Assembly (NCBI RefSeq): GCF_020906275.1
Contig: NZ_CP086727.1
Span: forward strand, 2,852,001-2,916,000
Origin: Parasphingorhabdus litoris DSM 22379
GTDB lineage: Bacteria; Pseudomonadota; Alphaproteobacteria; Sphingomonadales; Sphingomonadaceae
Direction of reading: 5' to 3'
DNA length: 64,000 bases
The notes beneath the pieces are model-generated. The model did no database searches. It saw only the letters and a list, made by a program, of their open reading frames with translations, and was not told the origin of the DNA. Both the position numbers and the translations under genes were made by a program. This document shows, in pieces, positions 27,052-36,026 of the stretch; the first letter of the stretch is position 1, and the number at the start of each line of letters is the position of its first letter.

Positions 27052-27792
27052 TTACCCCATCCGGGCGACATCAAGAAAGCGTTCGCGGCTTTCGAGTGCA
27101 CGCTGTTGCACTTCACGCAAAGCTTCCTGCTCTGTCACGTCCAGCATCGAGCCTATCAGACGTAAAAAATGTTCACGCATTGCGCGTCGTGCGGCTTCCG
27201 GATTACGGGCTTTCAATGCATCAAGAATCGCCTGATGCTCTGTAGCACGGGCGGTCGCATCCTCCTCGCAAACCGCGTCATAGCTGTGTTTAACCTCGGG
27301 AAGTTCCTCGCGCATGCGCCACAGCGACTCGATGGCATGAACCATGGCTCCATTACCTGATGACCGTGCGATCATCGCATGGAATTCGCGATCAGCGGCC
27401 AGCGACGTTTCTTCATCGCTATTGCCCATTGTCTCAATCAAATCGTCAAGTTTTTCAAGATTTTCATCGGAAATAATCTTTGCAGCCAAAGCCGCGGCCT
27501 CTGCCTCAATAAGGGAACGCGCCTCGGTGACTTCAAAGGCACTAACTTCCGGAAGCTGGCCAGGCTGGCGCGGCTGCTCCTCGCTAACATATACTCCAGA
27601 GCCGGTCTTAATCTCGATATGCCCAATGGCCTGAAGAGCGATCTCGGCTTCGCGAATGGTGACACGGCTGACATCAAAGCGCTCAGCCAGTTCACGTTCG
27701 CCGGGTAGGCGGGTTCCTGGCGGAAAAACTCCTTCATCAATCAGTTGCCTGATTTGTTCTGCAACGCGGTGATAAAGTCTCTGTTCAGCCAT
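27052..27792 (-). CDS. GntR-family regulator, FadR subfamily (FCD domain)
   Basis: 246 residues from MAEQRLYH; an upstream GTG at 27828 would add 12 residues. The winged helix (about 5-70) shows the GntR pattern PPGTRLPGERELAERFDVSR, then VTIREAEIALQAIGHIE, then TGSGVYV. The FCD helical effector domain (about 85-235) includes EARSLIEAEAAALAAKI and the metal/ligand-type residues DREFHAMIAR and HQAILDAL. It lies between the two receptor genes. Likely effector: an alginate intermediate such as KDG or DEH. Sites resembling its operator occur before itself, both receptors and the lyase operon. Confidence 0.92.
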   Translation of the reverse strand: MAEQRLYHRVAEQIRQLIDEGVFPPGTRLPGERELAERFDVSRVTIREAEIALQAIGHIEIKTGSGVYVSEEQPRQPGQLPEVSAFEVTEARSLIEAEAAALAAKIISDENLEKLDDLIETMGNSDEETSLAADREFHAMIARSSGNGAMVHAIESLWRMREELPEVKHSYDAVCEEDATARATEHQAILDALKARNPEAARRAMREHFLRLIGSMLDVTEQEALREVQQRALESRERFLDVARMG

Positions 27793-27872
27793 ATGCTCGT
27801 GAACTCCATTCCAACTAATTGCGACCACTTACTCTACTGTTTAGCTCAAACCTCTATAAATTGTCGACCGAT

Positions 27873-27884
27873 TTGGTCTGTCAA
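27873..27884 (-). promoter_or_regulatory. Putative autoregulatory GntR box
   Basis: TTGGTCTGTCAA, related to TTGGTATGTCAA before the PL6 operon (11 of 12), about 80 bases upstream of the regulator start; a TTGTCGACC element stands next to it at 27861. It suggests autoregulation. Confidence 0.45.
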
Positions 27885-27895
27885 AATTGAGTATA

Positions 27896-27928
27896 TTGGT
27901 GCGACCGATACAAACCCAGTCGCACCAA
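27896..27928 (-). terminator. Terminator hairpin of receptor 2
   Basis: TTGGTGCGAC (27896-27905) pairs perfectly over 10 bp with GTCGCACCAA (27919-27928), 13 bases beyond the receptor 2 stop. On the minus strand it is followed by TATACTCAATTTTG, a weak T-rich tail. Confidence 0.65.
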
Positions 27929-27940
27929 CCTCTGTTGGAC

Positions 27941-30900
27941 CTAAAATTTGAATTGAACGCCAGCGAAATAGCGTGGTCCATAAACCTGGATTGCTCCGAA
28001 ATCATCCGGTGCACCCCGGAAATTGGTCCGCGGCTCGTTGAACAAGTTAATGCCTTCGATCGTAAACTTCACATTGTTATTCAATTTGAAGGATGCGCGG
28101 GCCTCGAAAACGCTAACATCGTCAACGTAACGGACGCGGCCCGGCGTCGATACGAACTGTTGGAAGTAGTTGCTGCGATATTTGTAGACGCCCTGGAAAT
28201 CGAACGGACCGATTTCATAATAGGCCTGCGCCGACAAAACATGCTTAGAGAAACCAAACAAGTTCGAAGGAACGATCAATCCGTTATTAGTGCTTGTCGT
28301 ACTATCATCATTCAGCGACGTTATCGCACCCAACGTGTCGTCCTCAAACTCAAAATTGGAGTCCGCATAGTTATAGCTAATCTTGAAGCCAAGACCATCA
28401 AGCGGCTTGGGCAGCCAACTTAACCGATGTGCGGCTGTCACCTCGACACCATATATTGTGCTGCTATCTTCATTGGTGTTGACTGAGCTCACAAGCAGAC
28501 TTCGATCCACTCCATTAATATTGAAGTTTTCGAAGAAACCGTTCACTTCAAATCCGCCATCAAAGCTCTTGTAATAAGCATTAACTGCCAGGATCGTGTC
28601 TTCATTTGGGTACCATTCGACACCTGCATCTATATTCCATGAAAGCAACGGATTAGTAGCCGGGTTGCCGGTGGCAGTAATAGTATCAATGCCATTTGCT
28701 ATTGCCTCTTCAGCGGTAACAAAGTCATCGTTGTTCAAATTGAATATTCGACCATCGCCAAGACTAGAGGGATCAGGCCGCGACAGCGAACGATAAACCG
28801 CAAAACGTCCTTGAAGATCGGGCCGGAACTCCGCAATTAGGTTAAGGCTCGGCAGGAATTCTGTGTAAGAGCTCTTCGTCTGACGAGGAACTAGGTTGCC
28901 GCTCTGACTCAGCGTAAAGTCACCTGAGACCGGATCGGCCTCAACCACAAGACCAGCTTGAAATCCTCTAGAAATCACGTCCGTGCCGACCACACGCAAA
29001 CCAACATTACCTCGAACGGGTAAATTACCCCAATCAGTCTCGAAATTCGCTTGACCGTATAAAGCCCAACTACGCTCTGTCACATCAGTATTTTGGATCG
29101 AATCAAAATCACCGGTAGGGAAGATAGGAACACCATCTTCATCAAATTCCAGACCCGATGGATCTTCACGCTCCAAAACCTGCGCGATGCATAGTGCATC
29201 GAAGGTAGCGAACGTGTTGGACGTACTGATCACATTGCCGTCCAAGTCAATATTGGTAATCAATGGATTGCCGCCAGAAACTGAGGATAGGAATCCAGTT
29301 TCGGGAAAGCTCGTACGACATTCTTGATTTGCCACCGCCAGCGCACCTGTACTGTCGGTGTCGTTATAGTTATTTTGAAACCGGCTGGCTCCCGAAGCGC
29401 CGGGCACGTCTCTATACCTAAGTTGCTGATACCGGGCACCAGCCTGCAATGATGAGAAAAAACCCTCCATTTCATATTCGACATCCCCGCGGAACGCCCA
29501 CACGCTATTGAAACGATCCTGCTCCAGATCAGCGCGCAGCCGCGGATCATTAGCAAACAGGCTATGGTCAGTTACATCAAAATTCTGGGTAATGAAGTTC
29601 AATGCCTGCGAGCCATTCTGCCTAATCAGAGTAGCCGTTTCTACCCTATCATCTTCGCCGTTTGTTCTACCAGCATTCGGGACGTCATTGCTTTCAAAAG
29701 CTTCCGGAAAAAACGGATTGCCGTCTCCATCCGTATTTCCGAAGATTGATTCCCCATCTTCGGTCCGGAAGCGGATCTGCACCGCTTCTTCGACGCGCTG
29801 TGTTCTCGAATAGGAAACATCAAGTGAGATCTTAACCCGGTCGGTGACCTGAGCATCAAGCGATAGCCCGCCGCCATAATATTCTTCATCACGTTCGAGA
29901 TATTCACTGACAGCTTCAATACGCTGCTCGTTGGTGAACTGCCGTAAAGCGCCAGTTTCAGTGAAAATAAGCGGGAGATCGATACGATTTGGATCACCCG
30001 GACCATCGATACGGCGACCTTCCGCGAAGTTCAAATCGCTGCGCTGTTCGCGGAAAAGGCGTTTTGAATATTGGAAGTCGGCATTGATATCGACATCGGG
30101 ACTGGGTTTGAACTGAATTGCACCAAAAAATGAATCGCGCTCATCATCGGTAATGTTAGATCGGAATGAATAGCTGTTCCGTGCGATCACAAAATCTTCT
30201 GTCACACTACCATCGCGCAAACCGTTCACTGTATCCGCATTTGTATCACAATTATCGGTATCAAAAATACCTTGGTCGGAATCTGTCGGATCAATCACAC
30301 AGGCCCGGATTGTGTTAGAGACATTTGCCTCCTGCTCAGGATTGGACGTTTTGTTACGAGAATAGCCGAGCGAGATGCCAAGCTCTGCATCACCCAGCTG
30401 GAACTGGTCAATATAGCTGGCTGTTGCACGATAACCGAATTTCTGAAACCGCTGGTCTGCATCGATATCAAGATTGTCGGGATTGATATTGAGCTTGAAA
30501 TTACCTTGAAAGCGCCGCTTGCTATAATCCAGCGGCCGGACGGTTTCGAGAGCAATCTGGCCGGCCACGCCGCCTTCGATGTAACTGGCGGCCTGGGTCT
30601 TGTAGATCCCGATTTTATTGAACAGCTCGGAAGGGAATTGGCTAAAGTTGACGGAACGATCCCCGCTGCCATTTGATGCGATACGACCGTTAATCACGGT
30701 AGAACCCAGAAACGGCCCAAGACCACGAATCGAAATTTCGGTCGCGCCGCCTTGCTCGCGGTGTGAACCTGCGCCGGTTAGGGTTTCTAACGCCTCACCG
30801 ATCGAAAGCGCCGGGATATCGCCTATCTCCTCAGCCGAAAGGGCATCGAAGACTTCCGTGGATATGCGCTTTTCTTCAATCGAATTTTGGATAGTTCCGC

Positions 30901-31066
30901 GAATACCCGATACGACGATAACATTTTCATCATCAGTACTTGCTTCAGAACTCTGCTCTTGCGCCTGAACAGGCATTGTCAATGCCGCCGTTGCGCAACC
31001 AGCTAGCAATATTTTTGTGATTGATGAGCGACGCTGCAATTGCGCGTCTGCATTCTTCCGAAGCAT
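27941..31066 (-). CDS. TonB-dependent receptor, Xanthomonas/Caulobacter type (alginate locus, receptor 2)
   Basis: 1041 residues from the ATG at 31066, preceded by GGGAGAAAGAGG. Signal peptide (ALTMPVQAQ). TonB-box region DDENVIVVSGIRGTIQNSI. The plug contains IGDIPALSIGEALETLTGAG and SFPSELFNK-type contacts (NFSQFPSELFNKIGIYKTQA). The barrel ends in FAGVQFKF. It has its own GntR-like box at 31157-31168. Two receptors of the same broad subfamily flank one regulator; they probably differ in oligomer size or M/G composition of alginate. The substrate is inferred from context only. Confidence 0.93.
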   Translation of the reverse strand: MLRKNADAQLQRRSSITKILLAGCATAALTMPVQAQEQSSEASTDDENVIVVSGIRGTIQNSIEEKRISTEVFDALSAEEIGDIPALSIGEALETLTGAGSHREQGGATEISIRGLGPFLGSTVINGRIASNGSGDRSVNFSQFPSELFNKIGIYKTQAASYIEGGVAGQIALETVRPLDYSKRRFQGNFKLNINPDNLDIDADQRFQKFGYRATASYIDQFQLGDAELGISLGYSRNKTSNPEQEANVSNTIRACVIDPTDSDQGIFDTDNCDTNADTVNGLRDGSVTEDFVIARNSYSFRSNITDDERDSFFGAIQFKPSPDVDINADFQYSKRLFREQRSDLNFAEGRRIDGPGDPNRIDLPLIFTETGALRQFTNEQRIEAVSEYLERDEEYYGGGLSLDAQVTDRVKISLDVSYSRTQRVEEAVQIRFRTEDGESIFGNTDGDGNPFFPEAFESNDVPNAGRTNGEDDRVETATLIRQNGSQALNFITQNFDVTDHSLFANDPRLRADLEQDRFNSVWAFRGDVEYEMEGFFSSLQAGARYQQLRYRDVPGASGASRFQNNYNDTDSTGALAVANQECRTSFPETGFLSSVSGGNPLITNIDLDGNVISTSNTFATFDALCIAQVLEREDPSGLEFDEDGVPIFPTGDFDSIQNTDVTERSWALYGQANFETDWGNLPVRGNVGLRVVGTDVISRGFQAGLVVEADPVSGDFTLSQSGNLVPRQTKSSYTEFLPSLNLIAEFRPDLQGRFAVYRSLSRPDPSSLGDGRIFNLNNDDFVTAEEAIANGIDTITATGNPATNPLLSWNIDAGVEWYPNEDTILAVNAYYKSFDGGFEVNGFFENFNINGVDRSLLVSSVNTNEDSSTIYGVEVTAAHRLSWLPKPLDGLGFKISYNYADSNFEFEDDTLGAITSLNDDSTTSTNNGLIVPSNLFGFSKHVLSAQAYYEIGPFDFQGVYKYRSNYFQQFVSTPGRVRYVDDVSVFEARASFKLNNNVKFTIEGINLFNEPRTNFRGAPDDFGAIQVYGPRYFAGVQFKF

Positions 31067-31156
31067 CCTCTTTCTCCCTGCATTTGTTTTTATGCAACGG
31101 AAAATGGACACTGAAAACCACTATGTCAACCTTTTATGCATTCCAATAACAAATAG

Positions 31157-31168
31157 TTGTCATACCAA
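31157..31168 (-). promoter_or_regulatory. Putative GntR operator before receptor 2
   Basis: TTGTCATACCAA, same 12 bases as at 26840-26851, 91 bases before the receptor start. The two flanks are also similar (TAATTGTCATACCAATTATG against TAGTTGTCATACCAATAATA). Confidence 0.6.
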
Positions 31169-31300
31169 TAATATATACCTAAATGGTTTTTCATAGAGAG
31201 GCTAAACAGGAGACTGATATACGGCTTCGCAGTTCACTCACCATCGACCTGTTATTCGTTTCTCAGTTCGAATAATCATTCACGATAGAGTGGCAAAAGC

Positions 31301-31435
31301 TCAGAGCCATTGAGCCAGAAAGGGAAGTAATAGGACAGCTAGAGCGAACCAAAAGCTCATGGAGCTCAACCAGCTTCTTCGCCATTGCTTTCCTTCATGC
31401 CAAATCTGGTCGACATAGATCAGATCAAAGCCCAT
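31301..31435 (-). CDS. 44-residue single-pass membrane mini-protein
   Basis: Short frame not usually annotated: MGFDLIYVDQIWHEGKQW start, then a basic patch (RRSW) and one strong hydrophobic segment (FWFALAVLLLPFLAQWL) at the C-terminus. GAGGGA lies 6 bases before the ATG. It overlaps the end of the DUF5818 gene by 16 bases in another frame. Topology would place the N-terminus in the cytoplasm. No family is recognised; coding status rests on ribosome site, composition and coupling. Confidence 0.45.
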   Translation of the reverse strand: MGFDLIYVDQIWHEGKQWRRSWLSSMSFWFALAVLLLPFLAQWL

Positions 31436-31590
31436 CCGCTTCCCTCAATGGTCACGCGTTCTCCTATCAGCTTTCGAGCGTTGCCCTTTATATCAAGCAT
31501 CCACCGGCCACCGCCGTCAATTTTCAGCGCATAGACCAACGGCGCCTGGCGCAATATGCCGGTCTCTCTATGTATCGTTCCTTTGGGCAT
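31420..31590 (-). CDS. DUF5818 small protein
   Basis: 56 residues: an MPKGTIHRETGILRQ opening, then IDGGGRWMLDI, then LIGERVTIEGSG. This is the DUF5818 pattern known from small Sphingomonadales proteins, which resembles an OB-like beta fold. GGGGAG lies 7 bases before the ATG at 31590. The function of the family is unknown. Downstream is the 44-residue membrane frame, so both may form a mini-operon. Confidence 0.7.
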   Translation of the reverse strand: MPKGTIHRETGILRQAPLVYALKIDGGGRWMLDIKGNARKLIGERVTIEGSGWALI

Positions 31591-31891
31591 TCCGGTCTCC
31601 CCGGAAGTCGTCTGCGGTATGCCCCCGCTTTCGACTTCACACCTGATCTTGGTGATCAGGGAGTTTGTAAACCAAGCAAGCCGATCCCTAAGACCTTTAG
31701 GCCGGAGAGCCCTGGACTTACGTCGCAGGCTCCCCGACCATAAGGCAAGGTGTGCGGCGCTGTTACGGTCAGCACCAACCGCTCAGTTCAGGAGTTTTAC
31801 TAAGTCCCAATGCCCTGCGTGCGGGCATCTATGAGGTGTATGGGATAGTCGTGCCCCACAGACAACAGAAAAGCGGACTATTCAGTCTTGT
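31591..31891. other. Intergenic region between DUF5818 and IS remnant
   Basis: About 300 bases without a supportable gene; a 92-codon plus-strand frame runs through but lies antisense to the DUF5818 promoter and has no family resemblance. The half-hairpin AAAGCGGAC occurs near 31872. Confidence 0.3.
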
Positions 31892-32083
31892 TCAGTCACC
31901 ATATTGGCTCAGATGATGCTCCAGCTCAGCCACGGGCCGGAACCCTTTCATTTTTAACAAGGGTTGCATGGTCTTGTTGATGATTTGGTAGGTTTCGCGC
32001 CTTGCCTTTGTGTCGAGCTTGGGTTCCGGCAGCTGCTCTGCTTGCCGCATGACATGTAACGTCGGGTGACAGGTGAGACACAC
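31892..32083 (-). CDS. Short open frame, possible gene fragment
   Basis: 63 codons. The C-terminal part (TKARRETYQIINKTMQPLL, then KGFRPVAELEHHLSQYGD) looks like genuine helical protein, while the first residues (CLTCHPTLH) fall in what appears to be the end sequence of the IS481 remnant. It may be a remnant of a gene disrupted by that element, translated by chance from an IS-borne start. No family recognised. Confidence 0.25.
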   Translation of the reverse strand: MCLTCHPTLHVMRQAEQLPEPKLDTKARRETYQIINKTMQPLLKMKGFRPVAELEHHLSQYGD

Positions 32084-32084
32084 T

Positions 32085-32225
32085 CTACATGTGATTACAG
32101 CTTTTCTCTGAGTGCTTCATAGCGTGTTTTTCTTTGAAGTTGCCATGCGGTCTGTGGAAGTTGTAGAAGCGCTTTCATTCATCGAGTTTGGCTTCCAGAT
32201 CGACGTCACCTGTGATTTTTCTGAT
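32085..32225 (-). pseudogene. IS481-family transposase, 3' remnant
   Basis: Reading the minus strand gives GDVDLEAKLDE, a stop, then KRFYNFHRPHGNFKEKHAMK. This is the C-terminal end of an IS481/IS3-type integrase core (usual pattern DLxxKLxEWExFYNFHRPHG). The stop TGA at 32175-32177 replaces the expected Trp codon (TGG to TGA). Only this tail is present; the DDE core upstream is absent. It marks the left edge of the following metabolic island. Confidence 0.7.
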
Positions 32226-32325
32226 CCAGCCAAATCTCCAGGTGATTGGCCTACCCACAAACAATTCTTCAACTCTCCCTATAAGCGAACTTTCCAATAT
32301 GGTCGGGTGATCAATGGCCTGCTGA

Positions 32326-33678
32326 TCAGTTTGCTCCCTGTGTCGCTAAGTCGACCTTCGCTTCCGAAAGGTTGAATTCGCGCAGTGGGTATTGGGCTAA
32401 GAACGCGGCAAGCGCTGGGATGAGACTTGCACCAAGAACTATGCCCAAAATCGCAGCTTGCGGCTGCCGTGCGATCGAGTCGTTCCCGGTCGAAATGAAT
32501 CCCGTCATCGCCAGCACTAACGCGAACGTGGCAGCACCTAATCCTCCCGATATCGTCTCGACCGCATTCCAAGCACCTACCATAGAACCGGTGTTCGACA
32601 CCCCACTAGTCGACGCCTCGTAGGCAAGTGCATCGGCGAACATCGCTTGGGGGAGCATCGAAGTGCCGGCGAAGCCGACACCCACCACGAACACAGAGGC
32701 GAAAGCCAACCACTGGCGAGAATCAACTGGGAAGGCGGTGAGCGCAACGAGAGAAAGCGATCCAACAGCATAAATCAACAGCGCCGTGCGCAGCATTGGC
32801 CGCTTTCCCCGCCCGACTGCTATGGAACGCCAAACCGGCATTGTAATGAGCAGTGGCACCGTAAGAAAAATGAACATGCTCGCGACAGCTCCTGAGTCGC
32901 CGAGCACGTATTTTGCGAGATACGGCGTGCTAGCGAGAGACACTGCCGCTGCGATTTCTGTCAGCGCGACCAACCAGAACATTGCGCGAAGGGCCTGGCT
33001 CGACTTTAACACACCCACGCTCGCGCGAAAGCCGCCGGCTGGTGCAGGCAGTGTTGTTCCTGGCTGCGATCGCCGAGCACCGAAGAAGGTCACCAGCAAG
33101 GTTGCGACCATCATCATGCAGCCTAAGGTCAGCGCCATAACCTTGTAACCGCTTCGCGCGTCGGCTGCATCTTCCACGATCAAAGGTGCTAATCCACCTG
33201 AAAGCAAGATGGCTATAGAAAGGAAGGCAATACGCCATGCAGCCATCGACGTGCGTGCGTTTGTGTCGGGGGCGATCTCGGCTGGTAGCGAAGACCAAGG
33301 AACCACGAACAAAGAGAAGGTCAGACTTGCCAACGCAAAGCTGACAGCGACCCAGACCCCTGCGGTGTTTCCGGAATACGGTGTCCAGAAGGTGGCGATG
33401 AACGCCAGTGGGAAGAGTATACCGCCGACTATCATCCAAGGACGACGGGCTCCGAATCTGGTCCTCGTCTTGTCCGAGAGGCGCCCAACGACGGGGTTTA
33501 CGAAGACGTCGAATAGCTTGGGCAGGAAGACTATAAAACCAGCGAGACCTGCCGAGATCGCGAGTGTGTCAGTCAGGTAGAAGAGCAGCAAGAGCCCAGG
33601 AACAGTGGCAAAACTGGCGCTGGCTAAAGCGCCCACACCATATCCGGCATCATCTACAAAATGTTTGCTGTCTGCCAT
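32326..33678 (-). CDS. GPH/MelB-type MFS sugar transporter
   Basis: 450 residues, 12 membrane segments. Signature blocks of the glycoside-pentoside-hexuronide family are GRLSDKTRTRFGARRPWMIV (TM2-3 loop), VPWSSLPAEIAPDTNARTS and MFADALAYEASTSG. These carriers import sugars or sugar acids with Na+ or H+. It is last in a MipA - FAH-family - transporter operon, one base after the FAH gene stop. The substrate is unknown; the FAH-type partner suggests an acidic sugar or keto acid. Confidence 0.88.
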   Translation of the reverse strand: MADSKHFVDDAGYGVGALASASFATVPGLLLLFYLTDTLAISAGLAGFIVFLPKLFDVFVNPVVGRLSDKTRTRFGARRPWMIVGGILFPLAFIATFWTPYSGNTAGVWVAVSFALASLTFSLFVVPWSSLPAEIAPDTNARTSMAAWRIAFLSIAILLSGGLAPLIVEDAADARSGYKVMALTLGCMMMVATLLVTFFGARRSQPGTTLPAPAGGFRASVGVLKSSQALRAMFWLVALTEIAAAVSLASTPYLAKYVLGDSGAVASMFIFLTVPLLITMPVWRSIAVGRGKRPMLRTALLIYAVGSLSLVALTAFPVDSRQWLAFASVFVVGVGFAGTSMLPQAMFADALAYEASTSGVSNTGSMVGAWNAVETISGGLGAATFALVLAMTGFISTGNDSIARQPQAAILGIVLGASLIPALAAFLAQYPLREFNLSEAKVDLATQGAN

Positions 33679-33679
33679 A

Positions 33680-34942
33680 CTACCGATGTTCCCCGCTCAT
33701 ACATGTCAATGAGGTTTCATCATCAATAGATGGGACGCTCGATCCCGGCTTTCTTATATTTTGCCGTGGGTCGTCAGGGGCAATCAGCTTCACATGGACG
33801 GCGCCCATGGAGCTCGACTCGTGCACAACCTTGTCGCCTACACGCATGTAGCGCTCGGCCTTCAGTTCGTTCCGCACGAAACGATTCGCTATCGAATTGA
33901 ACGGAGACTTTTCGTGAAGAAATCTTCCCAACAGGATATGGTCTAGAATTCCACCGAGCTTATCCTCCCACGTCGGCGGCATAAAGATAACGCCTTCGCC
34001 GGTGCCCGACATGACAGCAGAACCACGAGCAATTGTTTCATCGTCGAGAAGCGGAATCGGCTTGCCACGGAAGCAATAATTTCCGCCTCCGCCGTTCGTT
34101 AGCGCCTTCGCAACCAGAGCTTCGAAATCTAGTATCATCTCGCCGCCGCGAGCGTCCTGACGCAGTTCCCCATTCAGGTAAGTCACGATCCGCTCTTTCT
34201 GTATGAATGTTCGCCAATTGTGGGGAATAACGAGGAACGGACCGGTTGGGAAATAGTCCGCTCCGCTCTTAGCGTCGCTGAAACCACGAGCTGAACGTAT
34301 GTTCTTGGAATCTATCATATGCACCAGCCTGGCTCGATCAGTAAAATCACCACACAGGAAGAACCCCATACGGGCGGCCCTAAAGTCCGCGATCGATCGA
34401 ATGTCGCGGTCGAACCTGACGCTGATCTCGGCTTCGTAGTCCATCAATGTGCCAGGCTTGACGACCAAGGTCGTGCGAGCCGGCGTCGGTTTGCCGAACT
34501 TGGGGAAGTTAAAGACCGTCCTACTACTAGCCTCCTTGGCATGCTCCAAGAAGTTGGCGCCCGTCGCGAGATGCTTGTCAACCATCGCCCCCGATGGAAG
34601 GAGATCATCGATCACATAGCGCGATCGAGAGCCTCTAGTTGTCGCAGCCCTTTTTAAGGCTTCATCACCCACCGCGGCAGAAGCGTCGAACACGTCCGCA
34701 CCAACCGGTGCGCCAAGATCTGCGAGATCGATCGCCTCAATGTGGGCTCCGCGGTAGTCCGTGACCAGGAGAACCCTTACCTCACCGCTGGTTCCTTCGA
34801 CCTGCGTGAAGGTAAAGGCCGTCGAGACAGGTGCCAGCTCTGGCTTTAGAACCTGTGTTTCAGCCGATATCCTGTTCATTCTGGTCGAGCGCCCCGGAAT
34901 TGTGAACAGCGATAGTGAGATCGGAGCGGTATAGTAGCTCAT
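33680..34942 (-). CDS. Fumarylacetoacetate hydrolase (FAH) family protein
   Basis: 420 residues. An N-terminal domain of about 130 residues precedes a FAH fold: FLEHAKEASS, NFPKFGKPTPARTTLVVKPG, DYEAEISVRFDRDI (metal-binding Glu pair), FFLCGDFTDRARLV (Asp ligand) and SDAKSGADYFPTGPFLVIP. Members hydrolyse or hydrate 2-keto acids at a divalent metal; longer forms such as this act on acylpyruvates or dioxo-sugar acids. AGGGAT lies 8 bases before the ATG. It sits in an operon with a sugar-type transporter, so 2,4-diketo-3-deoxy sugar acid cleavage is possible but not shown. Confidence 0.85.
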   Translation of the reverse strand: MSYYTAPISLSLFTIPGRSTRMNRISAETQVLKPELAPVSTAFTFTQVEGTSGEVRVLLVTDYRGAHIEAIDLADLGAPVGADVFDASAAVGDEALKRAATTRGSRSRYVIDDLLPSGAMVDKHLATGANFLEHAKEASSRTVFNFPKFGKPTPARTTLVVKPGTLMDYEAEISVRFDRDIRSIADFRAARMGFFLCGDFTDRARLVHMIDSKNIRSARGFSDAKSGADYFPTGPFLVIPHNWRTFIQKERIVTYLNGELRQDARGGEMILDFEALVAKALTNGGGGNYCFRGKPIPLLDDETIARGSAVMSGTGEGVIFMPPTWEDKLGGILDHILLGRFLHEKSPFNSIANRFVRNELKAERYMRVGDKVVHESSSMGAVHVKLIAPDDPRQNIRKPGSSVPSIDDETSLTCMSGEHR

Positions 34943-35018
34943 AAGCCATCCCTTTATTGAATGATTGTCAGAATTCGGTGGAGAGGCTCATGTCTCCTGT
35001 GCGGGTCGTGCCATATCG

Positions 35019-35876
35019 TCAAAATCGGAACGAGACGGCGAGGCCGCCGATCGCCTGGATCTTCGAGCCCTCATCGACGATCGGACTGTCCTTCGCATCA
35101 CCCAGATAGTGACTGGCACCAGCGCGGGCAATTAGACCCCAACGCCGGCTAAACTGGTAGCCGACGGTAACACCGGCACCAACATCTCGAATGCCTTCTT
35201 CGGCCTCGTAGCTTGGAAGACCTGAGCGAGCCGCCTCTTCGGACGAGACACCGAAGTAGGCGTTCATGTACTTATCGTCGGCGAACGTTGCCTGCGCGTC
35301 AAGATTCACGAACAGCTTCTGGCTCCGATAGGCGACATAGGAAATCTGCGCGGTGCCGATCACGCCTTCGTGACCGTCCGACACGTCCTTCGCAACGCTG
35401 ACGTCGACCGCAACTTCGCCTTGTCCGTATTCGTTGCCTCCAAAGCGATATCCTATGAAGCCACCGACTTCTACGGCCGAGTCGACATCGTCCAGCAACT
35501 TCACCTTCCCTTTACCGTCGTCGGCGCTATCGCGTTTGCCACGGAAGTTGACAATAGGGCCGAGCTGGAACTGGCTCGGTCCGAACAGGTCCAGCCGTGC
35601 GCTGAGCCCGCGAACCTCGAGCACCAGTCCCTGCCACTCAACGTCCGCGAGCATGAGAGGTACGAGCTGGTACTTCTTCGCACCATCAAACGCCGGGACG
35701 GCACCGGAACCAATTGCGAAGAAGCCATGTATGTCGCCATCGCTCTTATCATCTTGCCCCGGCTCATCCGCAGCTACGGTATTGCTGATCGACGAATCCT
35801 GAGACTCTTCAGCCTGTGCCGGGAACGCCAAGAGGCACGCACCAGCGACTGCCGTGGAAAAGTAAGTCTTGTTCAT
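35019..35876 (-). CDS. MipA/OmpV family outer-membrane protein
   Basis: 285 residues with signal peptide (LLAFPAQAE). After an acidic linker, the family pattern appears: GFFAIGSGAVPAFDGAKKYQ, LVPLMLADVEWQG, and strands leading to a terminal aromatic strand AIGGLAVSFRF. MipA/OmpV proteins are 10-12-strand barrels, some acting as scaffold or channel. AAGGAG lies 6 bases before the ATG. First gene of the operon and nearest to the LytTR-type direct repeats; it may serve as the outer-membrane pore for the same substrate. Confidence 0.88.
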   Translation of the reverse strand: MNKTYFSTAVAGACLLAFPAQAEESQDSSISNTVAADEPGQDDKSDGDIHGFFAIGSGAVPAFDGAKKYQLVPLMLADVEWQGLVLEVRGLSARLDLFGPSQFQLGPIVNFRGKRDSADDGKGKVKLLDDVDSAVEVGGFIGYRFGGNEYGQGEVAVDVSVAKDVSDGHEGVIGTAQISYVAYRSQKLFVNLDAQATFADDKYMNAYFGVSSEEAARSGLPSYEAEEGIRDVGAGVTVGYQFSRRWGLIARAGASHYLGDAKDSPIVDEGSKIQAIGGLAVSFRF

Positions 35877-35948
35877 TTTTTACTCCTTACGTAACCCAAC
35901 CAATGCGGCAGGGTGTCGATAGAGCGAGCTGCTATCTAGGCTGACTGA

Positions 35949-35980
35949 GTTGCGCCATCGTCCATTCGCGGTTGCGCAAT
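35949..35980. promoter_or_regulatory. 22-bp spaced direct repeats, putative LytTR operator
   Basis: GTTGCGCCAT (35949-35958) and GTTGCGCAAT (35971-35980) match in 9 of 10 bases and start 22 bp apart, two helical turns. LytTR regulators are known to bind such direct repeats as dimers. The site lies between mipA (73 bases) and the divergent LytTR gene (47 bases). Confidence 0.55.
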
Positions 35981-36026
35981 TTGCTTCGTATTATTAACTT
36001 AACCGCACTATGAAGGACCGGTCACG

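Noticed and set aside
32112..32375. Plus-strand 87-codon frame
   Set aside because: It is antisense to the IS481 transposase tail and the end of the GPH transporter gene.
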